Origin: Bradyrhizobium sp. CCBAU 51627 | GTDB lineage: Bacteria > Pseudomonadota > Alphaproteobacteria > Rhizobiales > Xanthobacteraceae | Length of the DNA stretch: 64,000 nt | Reading direction: 5' to 3' | NCBI RefSeq assembly: GCF_028128765.1 | Contig: NZ_LBJG01000093.1 | Coordinates: 186,001-250,000, forward strand | In this document: one piece after another, positions 53,090 through 63,109 of the stretch | Layout: each line of letters opens with the position of its first letter | Position numbering within the stretch: the first letter of the stretch is position 1 | Translations under genes and position numbers: made by a program | Notes under the pieces: generated by a model | What the model was told of the DNA's origin: nothing | Seen by the model: the letters and a program-made list of their open reading frames with translations, nothing else | Database searches by the model: none

Positions 53090-54331
53090 CTAGAACTGCG
53101 CGTAATCAATCGGCTTGTGGCGATCGAGCGTGCGGGTGACCGGCGGCAGCGGGTACTTCAGCCCGGTTGCGCAATTGAACAGCATCACGCGATCGGTCTT
53201 GCTGACGCGGCCATCCGCGAGGCTTTCCTTATAGGCGGCATAGGTTGCGGCCCCCTCGGGGCACAACAGCAGCCCCTCCTCCCGCGCGACCTCGCTGAGC
53301 GCCGACGAGATCTTGTCGTCGTCGACCGCGATGGCAAAGCCCTTGCTCTCGCGCACGGCGCGCAGGATCAGGAAGTCGCCGATCGCCTGCGGCACGCGAA
53401 TGCCAGAGGCGATGGTGTGGGCGTCCTCCCAGCGCGTGGCGTGCTCGGTGCCGGCCTCATAGGCGCGCACCATCGGCGCGCAGCCCGAGGCCTGCACCGC
53501 GACCATGCGCGGGCGCTTCGAACCGATGAAGCCGATCCTCTCGAGCTCGTCGAATGCCTTCCACATGCCGATCAGGCCGGTGCCGCCGCCGGTCGGATAG
53601 AAGATCACGTCGGGCACGTCCCAGCCGAGCTGCTCGGCAAGCTCCAGGCCCATCGTCTTCTTGCCTTCGATGCGGTACGGCTCCTTCAGCGTCGAAGTGT
53701 CGAACCAGCCGACTTTCGCCTTGCCCTCGCCGACGATCTTGCCGCAATCGTCGATATAGCCGTTGACGCGGTAGACGGTCGCGCCTTGCAGCTCGATCTC
53801 GCTGACATTCACCTCCGGCGTGTCGGCTGGGCAGAAGATCGTGGTCTTGATGCCACAGGACGTGGCGTAGGCCGCGAGCGCCGCGCCGGCATTGCCGTTG
53901 GTCGGCATCGCCATGTGCTTGATGCCGAGCGCCTTGCCCATCGATACCGCCATCACGAGGCCGCGCGCCTTGAACGAGCCGGTCGGCAGGCGCCCCTCGT
54001 CCTTGACGATGATCTCGCCGCCGCCGAGCTTCCTGCCGAGCTTGGGCAGCCGGATCAGCGGCGTCGTGACTTCGCCGAGCGAAACGATGTCCTTGCATTT
54101 GCGCACCGGAAGCAGCTCGCGATAGCGCCACATGTCGCCGGGCCGCTGCGCCAGCGCGTCCTTGGTCAGCGCCTTCTTCACGCCGGCGAGGTCGTAGCGC
54201 ACGAGCAGCGGCTTGCCGGCCTTGGAGAGGTTATGGACCTGGTCGGCCGCGTAATGGTCGCCCTCCATGGCGCATTCGAGATGCGTGACGAAGGTCGGGC
54301 GTTCGATTGTGAGGTTGTCGTTGTCGTGCAT
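53090..54331 (-). CDS. thrC: threonine synthase
   Basis: PLP lyase converting phosphohomoserine to threonine, 413 residues. PLP lysine in 'EGRLPTGSFKARGLVMAVSM', 'MAMPTNGNAGAALAAYATSC', glycine loop 'IFYPTGGGTGLIGMWKAF'. The long-N-terminus, single-domain form is typical of type II (plant/archaeal-like) threonine synthases. A broader amino-acid lyase identity is possible but less likely. Confidence 0.85.
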   Translation of the reverse strand: MHDNDNLTIERPTFVTHLECAMEGDHYAADQVHNLSKAGKPLLVRYDLAGVKKALTKDALAQRPGDMWRYRELLPVRKCKDIVSLGEVTTPLIRLPKLGRKLGGGEIIVKDEGRLPTGSFKARGLVMAVSMGKALGIKHMAMPTNGNAGAALAAYATSCGIKTTIFCPADTPEVNVSEIELQGATVYRVNGYIDDCGKIVGEGKAKVGWFDTSTLKEPYRIEGKKTMGLELAEQLGWDVPDVIFYPTGGGTGLIGMWKAFDELERIGFIGSKRPRMVAVQASGCAPMVRAYEAGTEHATRWEDAHTIASGIRVPQAIGDFLILRAVRESKGFAIAVDDDKISSALSEVAREEGLLLCPEGAATYAAYKESLADGRVSKTDRVMLFNCATGLKYPLPPVTRTLDRHKPIDYAQF

Positions 54332-54372
54332 GGGGTGATTTCCTTCTCATTCTGCAATCAGGTCGTTCTGCT

Positions 54373-54452
54373 CGTCATTGCCAGCGCAGCGAAGCAATCC
54401 AGAGTCTTTCCGCGGCGGCAGTCTGGATTGCTTCGCTGCACTCGCAATGACG
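54373..54452. repeat. REP-like inverted repeat between lpdA and thrC
   Basis: Left arm CGTCATTGCCAGCGCAGCGA then AGCAATCCAGAG; right arm, inverted, CTGGATTGCTTCGCTGCACT then CGCAATGACG. About 30-base arms around a 19-base centre. Same family style as the serS-tatC element (GTCATT...ATCCAG ends). It lies downstream of lpdA and upstream of thrC and may be an operon boundary. Confidence 0.75.
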
Positions 54453-54459
54453 GTGCCGG

Positions 54460-55878
54460 TCAGATGTTCAACACCCTTCCATACGCATCCAGCACGGCTT
54501 CCTTCATCATCTCCGACAGGGTCGGATGCGGGAACACCGTGTGCATCAGCTCTTCTTCCGTGGTCTCCAGATTCATCGCGACGACGTAGCCCTGGATCAG
54601 CTCGGTGACCTCGGCGCCGACCATGTGGGCGCCGAGCAGCTGGCCGGTCTTCTTGTCGAAGATGACCTTGACCAGGCCTTGGTCCTCGCCCAGCGCGATC
54701 GCCTTGCCGTTGCCGACGAAGGGGAAGCGCCCGACGCGGATCTCGCGGCCGCTCTCCTTGGCCTTGGCTTCGGTCAGGCCGACCGAGGCGACCTGCGGGT
54801 GACAATAGGTGCAGCCCGGGATCATCAGCTTGTCCATCGGATGCGGGTGCAGCCCCTTGATCGCCTCGATGCAGATCACGCCCTCATGCTCGGCCTTGTG
54901 CGCCAGCATGGGAGGACCGGCGACGTCGCCGATGGCGTAAATGCCGGGGATGTTGGTCTTGCCGTAGCCGTCGATCACGATGCAGGCGCGCTCGGTTTTC
55001 ACGCCGAGCTTTTCGAGGCCGAGATTCTCGATGTTGCCGACCACGCCGACCGCCGAGATCACGCGCTCGAACTCGGCCGTCTGCTTTGTCTTACCGTCGT
55101 CGAGGGTTGCGACCACGCTGTCGCTCTTCTTCTCCAGCTTGGTCACACCGGTATTGGTGAGGATCTTGATGCCCTGCTTCTCGAGCCGCTTGCGCGCAAG
55201 ACCGGCGATCTCCGCGTCTTCGACCGGCAGGATCTGCGGCAACACCTCGACCACGGTGACATCAGAGCCCATGGTCTTGAAGAATGACGCGAACTCGATG
55301 CCGATCGCCCCCGAGCCCATCACCAGCAGCGACTTCGGCATCCGCTCAGGCACCATCGCTTCGAAATAGGTCCAGATCAGCTTCTTGTCGGGCTCGAGGC
55401 CGGGCAGGACGCGGGGCCGCGCGCCAGTGGCGACGATGACGTGCTTGGCCTGATAGGTCCCCTCACCGAGCGATCCCTTCGGCGCCTCGACGTCGGACTT
55501 CTTCACGCTGACCTTGCCGGGCGCGTCGATCGAGGCCGCGCCCCAGATCACGCTCACCTTGTTCTTTTTCATCAGGAAGCCAACGCCGTCGTTCAGCCGT
55601 TTGGAGACGCCGCGCGAACGCTGCACCACTGCCTTCGGATCGAACGAGACCTTTTCCGCCGACAGCCCGTAATCCTTGGCGTGCTGCATGTAATGGTAGA
55701 TCTCGGCAGAGCGTAACAGCGCCTTGGTCGGGATACAGCCCCAGTTCAGGCAGATGCCGCCGAGATAGGATTTCTCCACGATCGCCGTCTTGAAGCCGAG
55801 CTGGGCAGCGCGGATCGCCGTGACGTAGCCGCCCGGACCGGAACCGATGATGATGACGTCGAAGGATGTATCGGCCAT
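54460..55878 (-). CDS. lpdA: dihydrolipoyl dehydrogenase (E3)
   Basis: FAD/NAD enzyme that reoxidises lipoyl groups of pyruvate dehydrogenase, 472 residues. 'FDVIIIGSGPGGYVTAIRAA' is the FAD Rossmann motif; the redox-active cysteine pair is in 'YLGGICLNWGCIPTKALLRS'; 'YAIGDVAGPPMLAHKAEHEG' and C-terminal 'HTVFPHPTLSEMMKEAVLDA' with the catalytic His-Glu. ATG 55878 (MADTSFD) is preferred to ATG 55890. Last enzyme of the pdh block. Confidence 0.95.
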   Translation of the reverse strand: MADTSFDVIIIGSGPGGYVTAIRAAQLGFKTAIVEKSYLGGICLNWGCIPTKALLRSAEIYHYMQHAKDYGLSAEKVSFDPKAVVQRSRGVSKRLNDGVGFLMKKNKVSVIWGAASIDAPGKVSVKKSDVEAPKGSLGEGTYQAKHVIVATGARPRVLPGLEPDKKLIWTYFEAMVPERMPKSLLVMGSGAIGIEFASFFKTMGSDVTVVEVLPQILPVEDAEIAGLARKRLEKQGIKILTNTGVTKLEKKSDSVVATLDDGKTKQTAEFERVISAVGVVGNIENLGLEKLGVKTERACIVIDGYGKTNIPGIYAIGDVAGPPMLAHKAEHEGVICIEAIKGLHPHPMDKLMIPGCTYCHPQVASVGLTEAKAKESGREIRVGRFPFVGNGKAIALGEDQGLVKVIFDKKTGQLLGAHMVGAEVTELIQGYVVAMNLETTEEELMHTVFPHPTLSEMMKEAVLDAYGRVLNI

Positions 55879-55895
55879 GGCGGCTCCCATTCAAC

Positions 55896-56126
55896 TCAAA
55901 CCGTTGCACCGCGAGCGCGGCGTTTTGAAATGATCGACCTGACCAGCCACTCGACGATGCAGATCGAGATCAGACCAGCAAATCCGATGAGGGCGATCGG
56001 CTGCGCAATGCTGCGCGAGAGCTGCTCGCCGCTGAAGAACGCGTCGTGCAGGATTTCGGTGCCGATCGGGCTGACGAGAATGATGATCGACAGCAACATC
56101 GAGATCCAGGGCCAGCGCGTTCGCAT
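55896..56126 (-). CDS. small membrane protein of unknown function
   Basis: A 76-residue protein starting 'MRTRWPWISMLLSIIILVSP' with two predicted transmembrane helices, the second around 'PIALIGFAGLISICIVEWLV', and a basic tail 'RSIISKRRARGATV'. Located between pdhC and lpdA in the same direction, 26 and 17 bp from them. Start at ATG 56126; a longer Arg-rich frame upstream is not protein-like. Role in the pdh operon unknown. Confidence 0.65.
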   Translation of the reverse strand: MRTRWPWISMLLSIIILVSPIGTEILHDAFFSGEQLSRSIAQPIALIGFAGLISICIVEWLVRSIISKRRARGATV

Positions 56127-56152
56127 TCGACGTGGTCCTATCAGCGACGGCT

Positions 56153-57517
56153 TCAGACCATCATCATGACGGGGTTTTCGATCAGCTGCTTGAACGCGCC
56201 GATCAGCTCGGCGCCGAGCGCGCCGTCGATGGCGCGGTGATCGCACGACAGCGTCACGCTCATCATGTTCGCGATCTCGATCTTACCACCGCGCACGACG
56301 GGCCGTTCCTCGCTGGTGCCGACCGCGAGGATGGTCGCGTGCGGCGGATTGATCACCGCGGTGAAGTGGCTGATGCCGTACATGCCGAGGTTGGAGACGG
56401 CCGTGGTGCCGCCCTGATACTCTTCCGGCTTCAGCTTGCGCGAGCGGGCACGCGCGGCAAAATCCTTCATCTCGTTGGAGATGGTCGAGAGCGTCTTGGT
56501 CTCTGCCTTGCGGATGATCGGCGTGATCAGGCCGCCCGGCATCGCCACGGCAACGCCGACGTCGGAGTGGCGGTGCTTGACCATGCCGCTTTCGGTCCAG
56601 CTGACATTGCAGTTCGGGATCTTCTGCAGCGCCACCGCCATCGCCTTGATGACGAAGTCGTTGACCGAGATCTTGTAGAGCGGCTTCTTCTCCTTGTCCT
56701 TCGGCGCGGCGGCATTGATCTCCTCGCGCGCGGCGAGCAGCTTGCCGATATCGCAGTCAATGGTGAGATAGAAGTGCGGAACGTTCTGGATCGACGCGGT
56801 CAGGCGCTGCGCGATGGTACGGCGCATGCCGTCATGCGGAACGATGTCGTAGGAGCCGGGCTCGAACAGGGACAGGATCTGCTTGTCCGACATGGTCGGC
56901 GCGATCGACGGCGCACCACCAGACGGGGCTGCGGCGGGCGCCTTGAGGCCCTTGCCTGATTTGGCCTGCTCGACGTCGCGCGCAACCACGCGACCATGCG
57001 GGCCGGTGCCTGTCACCATCGAGACATCGATGCCGGATTCCTTGGCAAGACGCCGCGCCAGCGGCGAGGAGAACACGCGGCCAGCATGACCATTGCTTTG
57101 CGCGGCAGGAGCAGCCGGTTGCGGCGCAGGTGCAGCGGCGGGTGCGGGTGCCGGCGCCGCCTTGGGCGCGACAGGCGCAGGTGCGGCAGCCGGCGCAGCG
57201 GCGGGCGCCTCAGCTGCTTTTGGCGGCGCGGCCGAAGCGCTTGGCTTGGCGCTCCCTGCGGCCTTGACGTCCTCGCCTTCGCCAGCAAGCACCGCAATCA
57301 CATCGTTGACCGGCACATCCTGCGTACCCTCGGGCACCAGGATCTTGGCGATCGTGCCCTCGTCGATCGCCTCGACCTCCATGGTGGCCTTGTCGGTCTC
57401 GATCTCGGCGATGACGTCGCCTGACTTGACCTTGTCGCCTTCCTTTTTCAGCCACTTGGCGAGGTTGCCCTTCTCCATCGTCGGCGAAAGAGCGGGCATC
57501 AGGATGTTGATTGGCAT
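56153..57517 (-). CDS. pdhC: pyruvate dehydrogenase E2, dihydrolipoamide acetyltransferase
   Basis: A 454-residue E2. N-terminal lipoyl domain with 'IAEIETDKATMEVEAIDEGT' (lipoyl Lys in the DKA motif), an Ala/Pro-rich linker, the peripheral-subunit-binding domain 'SSPLARRLAKESGIDVSMVT', and the catalytic domain ending near 'LSCDHRAIDGALGAELIGAF' with the His of the DHRxxDG motif. ATG 57517 (MPINILMP). It follows the deaminase by 64 bp. Confidence 0.95.
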   Translation of the reverse strand: MPINILMPALSPTMEKGNLAKWLKKEGDKVKSGDVIAEIETDKATMEVEAIDEGTIAKILVPEGTQDVPVNDVIAVLAGEGEDVKAAGSAKPSASAAPPKAAEAPAAAPAAAPAPVAPKAAPAPAPAAAPAPQPAAPAAQSNGHAGRVFSSPLARRLAKESGIDVSMVTGTGPHGRVVARDVEQAKSGKGLKAPAAAPSGGAPSIAPTMSDKQILSLFEPGSYDIVPHDGMRRTIAQRLTASIQNVPHFYLTIDCDIGKLLAAREEINAAAPKDKEKKPLYKISVNDFVIKAMAVALQKIPNCNVSWTESGMVKHRHSDVGVAVAMPGGLITPIIRKAETKTLSTISNEMKDFAARARSRKLKPEEYQGGTTAVSNLGMYGISHFTAVINPPHATILAVGTSEERPVVRGGKIEIANMMSVTLSCDHRAIDGALGAELIGAFKQLIENPVMMMV

Positions 57518-57581
57518 GCTGACCTCACGAAGAAACTTCTCAAAACGTCGTCTTCGAAAGTGAAGACGAACAGACCAGGTT

Positions 57582-58034
57582 TTAGTTGCCGATGTCGCCC
57601 TGCCACAGGCGCTCATTGGCGGGGATGGAACGCCAGTTCTTCATCATGGTGATGGAGCGGTCGTCGGCAAGGTCGAGCCAGGGAATTCCGAACTTGTCGA
57701 GAATATCCTTGGAGCCCTCGAAGGTGACGGATTCTCCGATCACCACGAGCTTGACCTTGAACAGCGCGAGCGCGCCGGCACACATCGAGCATGGCGACAG
57801 CGTGGTGTACATGACGGTGTCATGGAACGAGATCGCGCCGGCCTCGCGCAGGCAACTCATCTCTCCGTGCAGGATCGGATTGTTCTCCTGCACGCGGTTG
57901 TTGTGGCCGCGGGCGATGATCTTGTTATCGCGCGTCAGCACGGCACCGATCGGCAGGCCGCCTTGCGCGATCGAAGCCTCGGCCTCGCGGATCGCCTCGA
58001 GCATCAGATCGTAGTGATGAGCTTCGATCGCCAC
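57582..58034 (-). CDS. cytosine/nucleoside deaminase-like zinc enzyme
   Basis: A 150-residue CDA-fold protein with zinc motifs 'NPILHGEMSCLREAG' (His-x-Glu) and 'TTLSPCSMCAGALAL' (PCxxC). The ending 'DDRSITMMKNW' and 'LWQGDIGN' is close to yeast cytosine deaminase (WFEDIGE), more than to tRNA adenosine deaminase or CMP deaminase, so cytosine or a modified base is the likely substrate. Embedded between DUF5076 and pdhC in the pdh operon; the link to pyruvate metabolism is unclear. Confidence 0.82.
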   Translation of the reverse strand: MAIEAHHYDLMLEAIREAEASIAQGGLPIGAVLTRDNKIIARGHNNRVQENNPILHGEMSCLREAGAISFHDTVMYTTLSPCSMCAGALALFKVKLVVIGESVTFEGSKDILDKFGIPWLDLADDRSITMMKNWRSIPANERLWQGDIGN

Positions 58035-58036
58035 AG

Positions 58037-58339
58037 TTAGTGCCCCTTCCCGCGCGGTGTCGTGGTGCCGGTGTCGGTCGGACGCTCGATCTCGGCCTGG
58101 AACATGTCGAGGATCCGGTTCAGTGCGTCCTCCTCGCTATATTCGCTCTCGCGCGCATAGGCGCGCGCGGCGTGGCGGGCGAGATCGACGAGCAGGAGGC
58201 CCCACATGTCGGGCTCCTCGAAGGCGCGCTGGAACGCCATCGACAGCCCGCCATCCAGCACGAACACGCGCAGGATCTCGACCGCATCGTCGCGGGTCAT
58301 GACGTCGGGCGGTAATGGCTGCTCCTTCGGGCCCGCCAT
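58037..58339 (-). CDS. DUF5076 family protein
   Basis: A 100-residue protein with the family pattern 'MTRDDAVEILRVFVLDGGLS', 'AFQRAFEEPDMWGLLLVDLA', 'RHAARAYA'. In alphaproteobacteria it is often near pdh genes, as here: 3 bp after pdhB, 2 bp before the deaminase. No known biochemical function; possibly an accessory of the complex. Confidence 0.8.
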   Translation of the reverse strand: MAGPKEQPLPPDVMTRDDAVEILRVFVLDGGLSMAFQRAFEEPDMWGLLLVDLARHAARAYARESEYSEEDALNRILDMFQAEIERPTDTGTTTPRGKGH

Positions 58340-58342
58340 GGC

Positions 58343-59725
58343 CTACCTGTAACAAACGGCTTTAGCGGCCTCGACCACTTCGGCCGCCGACGGCAGCGCG
58401 AGCTTCTCCAGGTTCGCGGCATAAGGCATCGGCACGTCCTTGCCGGCGACGCGCGCAACCGGTGCATCGAGATAGTCGAAGGCATTCTCCATGATGCGCG
58501 CGGCGATCTCGGCGCCGACGCCGCTCTGGGCCCAGCCCTCTTCCACCGTGACGGCGCGGCCGGTCTTCTTGACCGAGTTGACGATAGTCTCGGTATCCAT
58601 CGGACGGAGCGTGCGCAGGTCGATCACCTCGGCCTCGATGCCGTCCTTGGCGAGCTCGTCGGCTGCCTTCAGCGCATACGTCATGCCGTTCGACCAGGAG
58701 ATGATGGTGACATGGCTCCCTGCCCGCACGATGCGCGCCTTACCGATCGGAATGACAAAATCGTCGAGCTTCGGCACCTCGCCGGTGTGGCCGTAGAGCA
58801 CCTCGTTCTCGAGGAAGATCACCGGATTGGGATCGCGGATCGCAGCCTTCAGCAGGCCCTTGTAATCGGCGGCCGAGAACGGCGCGACGACCTTGAGGCC
58901 CGGGACGTTCGAGTACCAGGCCGAGTAATCCTGGCTGTGCTGGGCGGCGACGCGCGCCGCCGCGCCGTTCGGCCCGCGGAACACGATCGAGCAACCCATC
59001 TGGCCACCGGACATGTAGAGCGTCTTGGCTGCGGAGTTGATGATCTGGTCGATCGCCTGCATGGCGAAGTTGAAGGTCATGAACTCGACCACGGGCTTGA
59101 GCCCGGTCATGGCAGCGCCGACGCCGACACCGGCGAAGCCGTGCTCGGTGATCGGGGTGTCGATCACGCGCCTCGCGCCGAACTCCTGGAGCAACCCTTG
59201 CGTCACCTTGTAGGCGCCCTGATATTCGGCGACCTCTTCGCCCATCACGAACACGTCGGGATCGCGGCGCATCTCCTCGGCCATGGCGTCGCGCAGCGCC
59301 TCGCGGATGGTCTGGGTGATCATCTCGGTGCCTTCAGGCACTTCCGGATCGGGTTCGGCGACAGCCTGCGGTGCCGGTGCAGCTTTGGGCGCGGGCGCTT
59401 CGGCCTTGGCCGCGGCGGGCGGCGCGGACTCCGCAGCCTTGGCGGCCGGTGCAGGCGCCTTGGCAAGATCGGCCGCGCTCTCGCCATCGGCGAGGATGGT
59501 CGCGATCGGCGTGTTCACCGCAACGTCGGCAGTACCTTCGGGGATCAGGATCTTGCCGAGCGTGCCCTCATCGGTCGCCTCGACCTCCATGGTGGCCTTG
59601 TCGGTCTCGATCTCGGCGATCACGTCGCCGGATTTGATCGCCTCGCCCTCTTTTTTAAGCCATTTGGCGAGGTTGCCCTTTTCCATCGTGGGCGACAACG
59701 CGGGCATCAGCACTTGAATTGGCAT
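58343..59725 (-). CDS. pdhB: pyruvate dehydrogenase E1 subunit beta with N-terminal lipoyl domain
   Basis: A 460-residue fusion: lipoyl domain ('IAEIETDKATMEVEATDEGT' near 40), an Ala/Pro linker, then the E1-beta transketolase fold with 'REALRDAMAEEMRRDPDVFV', 'GEEVAEYQGAYKVTQGLLQE' and 'PFSAADYKGLLKAAIRDPNP'. The lipoyl domain on E1-beta, in addition to that on E2, is characteristic of alphaproteobacterial pdh operons. ATG 59725. Follows pdhA by 30 bp. Confidence 0.95.
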   Translation of the reverse strand: MPIQVLMPALSPTMEKGNLAKWLKKEGEAIKSGDVIAEIETDKATMEVEATDEGTLGKILIPEGTADVAVNTPIATILADGESAADLAKAPAPAAKAAESAPPAAAKAEAPAPKAAPAPQAVAEPDPEVPEGTEMITQTIREALRDAMAEEMRRDPDVFVMGEEVAEYQGAYKVTQGLLQEFGARRVIDTPITEHGFAGVGVGAAMTGLKPVVEFMTFNFAMQAIDQIINSAAKTLYMSGGQMGCSIVFRGPNGAAARVAAQHSQDYSAWYSNVPGLKVVAPFSAADYKGLLKAAIRDPNPVIFLENEVLYGHTGEVPKLDDFVIPIGKARIVRAGSHVTIISWSNGMTYALKAADELAKDGIEAEVIDLRTLRPMDTETIVNSVKKTGRAVTVEEGWAQSGVGAEIAARIMENAFDYLDAPVARVAGKDVPMPYAANLEKLALPSAAEVVEAAKAVCYR

Positions 59726-59755
59726 ATCGACTCCAAAAGAAAGCTTGCGCGCGTT

Positions 59756-60778
59756 TTAGCGGTAAACGTCGGTCCAGAGCTCGGACGCATCCGGCTCGGG
59801 ATCGTGCTGGGCAAAATCGGCGGAGGCGTTGACGATGTCACGCACTGCGGCATCGATCGCCTTGAGGTCGGCCTCGCTAACCTTGGCAGCGAGCAGGCGA
59901 TTGCGCACCTGCTCGATCGGATCCTGATCGTGGCGGACCTTCTCGACCTCCTCGCGCGTGCGATATTTTGCCGGGTCGGACATCGAGTGGCCGCGGTAGC
60001 GATAGGTCTGCATTTCAAGGATGTAGGGGCCCTTGCCGGCGCGGCACCAGGCCGCCGCCTCCTCGCCCGCAGCCTTGACGGCGCGGACGTCCATGCCATC
60101 CACCTGCTTGCCGGGGATGTTGAAGGACACGCCGCGCTTGGAAAAATCCTGCTGCGCAGAAGCGCGCGACACTGCCGTACCCATCGCGTAGCGGTTGTTC
60201 TCGATGACGTAGATCACGGGCAGCTTCCAGAGCTCGGCCATGTTGAAGCTCTCATAGACCTGGCCCTGGTTGGCCGCGCCGTCGCCGAAATAGGTGACGC
60301 TGACATTGCCGTTGCTGCGATAATTGTTGGCGAAGGCAAGACCAGTACCGAGCGAGACCTGCGCGCCGACGATGCCGTGGCCGCCGTAGAAGTGCTTCTC
60401 CTTGCTGAACATATGCATGGAGCCGCCCTTGCCCTTGGAATAACCGCCGCGGCGGCCCGTGAGCTCGGCCATGACCCCATTGGCGTCCATGCCGGTGGCA
60501 AGCATATGGCCGTGATCGCGATAGCCGGTGATGACCTGATCGCCCTCTTTCAGGGCCATCTGCATCCCGACCACCACGGCCTCCTGGCCGATATAGAGAT
60601 GGCAGAAGCCGCCGATCGCGCCCATGCCGTACAGCTGGCCGGCTTTTTCCTCGAATCGCCGGATGAGGAGCATGTCGCGGAGCGCCTTCAGCTCCTGCTC
60701 TTTCGTGAATTCCGGGGGCGAACCGCCGTCGGTTTTGTCGTGGGGGCTGCTTGCGGCGGCTTTCTTGGGGGCGGCCAT
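59756..60778 (-). CDS. pdhA: pyruvate dehydrogenase E1 subunit alpha
   Basis: TPP-dependent decarboxylase subunit, 340 residues. TPP motif 'VTYFGDGAANQGQVYESFNM', 'HLYIGQEAVVVGMQMALKEG' and the phosphorylation-loop region 'TYRYRGHSMSDPAKYRTREE'. Full length. First gene of the pdhA-pdhB-DUF5076-deaminase-pdhC-lpdA run. The 150-bp gap to the DUF779 gene should contain the promoter. Confidence 0.95.
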   Translation of the reverse strand: MAAPKKAAASSPHDKTDGGSPPEFTKEQELKALRDMLLIRRFEEKAGQLYGMGAIGGFCHLYIGQEAVVVGMQMALKEGDQVITGYRDHGHMLATGMDANGVMAELTGRRGGYSKGKGGSMHMFSKEKHFYGGHGIVGAQVSLGTGLAFANNYRSNGNVSVTYFGDGAANQGQVYESFNMAELWKLPVIYVIENNRYAMGTAVSRASAQQDFSKRGVSFNIPGKQVDGMDVRAVKAAGEEAAAWCRAGKGPYILEMQTYRYRGHSMSDPAKYRTREEVEKVRHDQDPIEQVRNRLLAAKVSEADLKAIDAAVRDIVNASADFAQHDPEPDASELWTDVYR

Positions 60779-60928
60779 GAGAATTCCGGGTCAGAGAAAA
60801 CTAAGCCCTCTCTAACCCAACTCAATCGCGTGCGAAAGCACTGCAGCGACATGGTACGACATTCATTATGCCGCACTGCAGCGTGGTCGAAATATTGCAA
60901 AATCTTTGGCGCCGATCGGGCAACAAAC

Positions 60929-61273
60929 CTAACTGCAGCCATCGCGCGAACAGATTCGTGACCTGGTCAAGAACCTCCTCTCGGTCCCGTTGTCCAATGA
61001 GAACATCCCGCCACGCCCGGAAATGGCGTCGATAATGAGGTCGGTGTGCTTCCAGACCTCGTATTGCGCTCTGCCGATATAGACCGGCATGCCGCCGACA
61101 TGGCCGAGCAGCACATCGGTGTCGCCGACGACGAACTCGCCGGCCGGGTAGCACATGGGCGATGAGCCATCGCAACAGCCTCCTGACTGATGAAACAGCA
61201 CCGGGCCGTGATCCCTGCAGATCTCGGCCCGGAGCTCGAGTGCTGCCTCCGTGGCGCTGACCTTGTCATTCAT
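60929..61273 (-). CDS. DUF779 family protein (aldehyde dehydrogenase companion)
   Basis: A 114-residue protein with the family signature 'HGPVLFHQSGGCCDGSSPMC' and 'GEFVVGDTDVLLGHVGGMPV'. DUF779 genes are very often next to acetaldehyde dehydrogenase genes, as here (68 bp downstream of ald). Cysteines in GGCCDGSxPMC could bind metal or carry redox chemistry. ATG 61273 or 61282 (MAAM) are both possible starts. Confidence 0.85.
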   Translation of the reverse strand: MNDKVSATEAALELRAEICRDHGPVLFHQSGGCCDGSSPMCYPAGEFVVGDTDVLLGHVGGMPVYIGRAQYEVWKHTDLIIDAISGRGGMFSLDNGTERRFLTRSRICSRDGCS

Positions 61274-61341
61274 GGCTGCCATCTCACCGGCACAGGGCAA
61301 GCGCAACGGGAGGATTGCGCTGCCCTGCCCGGACTGCCCGA

Positions 61342-62859
<1,518 letters not shown>

Positions 62860-62974
62860 GTTCACTCCCGTTGTTGCTGTTTGCGCAAATTCGTCGCGTG
62901 CTCGCGACTTGCGCCGACGATCTCGCGGGAGGCGATTTCTGTCAGCCCGGGCGGACGCGATGGTGGAGCGGACC

Positions 62975-62992
62975 TGTCGCAGTTCTGCGACA
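62975..62992. promoter_or_regulatory. perfect 18-bp palindrome upstream of the aldehyde dehydrogenase
   Basis: TGTCGCAG-TT-CTGCGACA. It lies 116 bp before the ald start and 117 bp downstream of the regulator stop. Perfect symmetry, position and the adjacent Fis-type HTH regulator make it a probable activator site. No sigma-54 promoter (GG-N10-GC) was found between it and ald. Binding is inferred. Confidence 0.65.
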
Positions 62993-63013
62993 GTCGTGGG
63001 CGGAGTCCTTCTC

Positions 63014-63057
63014 GTGCCCCGGACGCGCAGCGACGCGCTGCGCTGCGTCCGGGGCAC
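63014..63057. repeat. inverted repeat GTGCCCCGGACGC...GCGTCCGGGGCAC
   Basis: Thirteen-base perfect arms around a GC-rich 18-base centre. This is one of the palindromic types common between genes in Bradyrhizobium. It lies downstream of the regulator gene and may end its transcription before the ald promoter region. Confidence 0.7.
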
Positions 63058-63109
63058 GGGGCCTGACTTTGTACCGACAGCGCGATGGAGGCCGAGGAAG
63101 CAGCAGCGC

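Noticed and set aside
58712..60961. Long plus-strand open frame opposite pdhB and pdhA (749 codons)
   Set aside because: Mirror of two conserved genes; residue composition is Arg/His/Gly-rich without any motif.
62860..63109. Sigma-54 promoter before the aldehyde dehydrogenase
   Set aside because: Looked for GG-N10-GC between the palindrome and ald; the nearest GCAC...TTGC pair has the wrong spacing, and the regulator lacks the ATPase domain.
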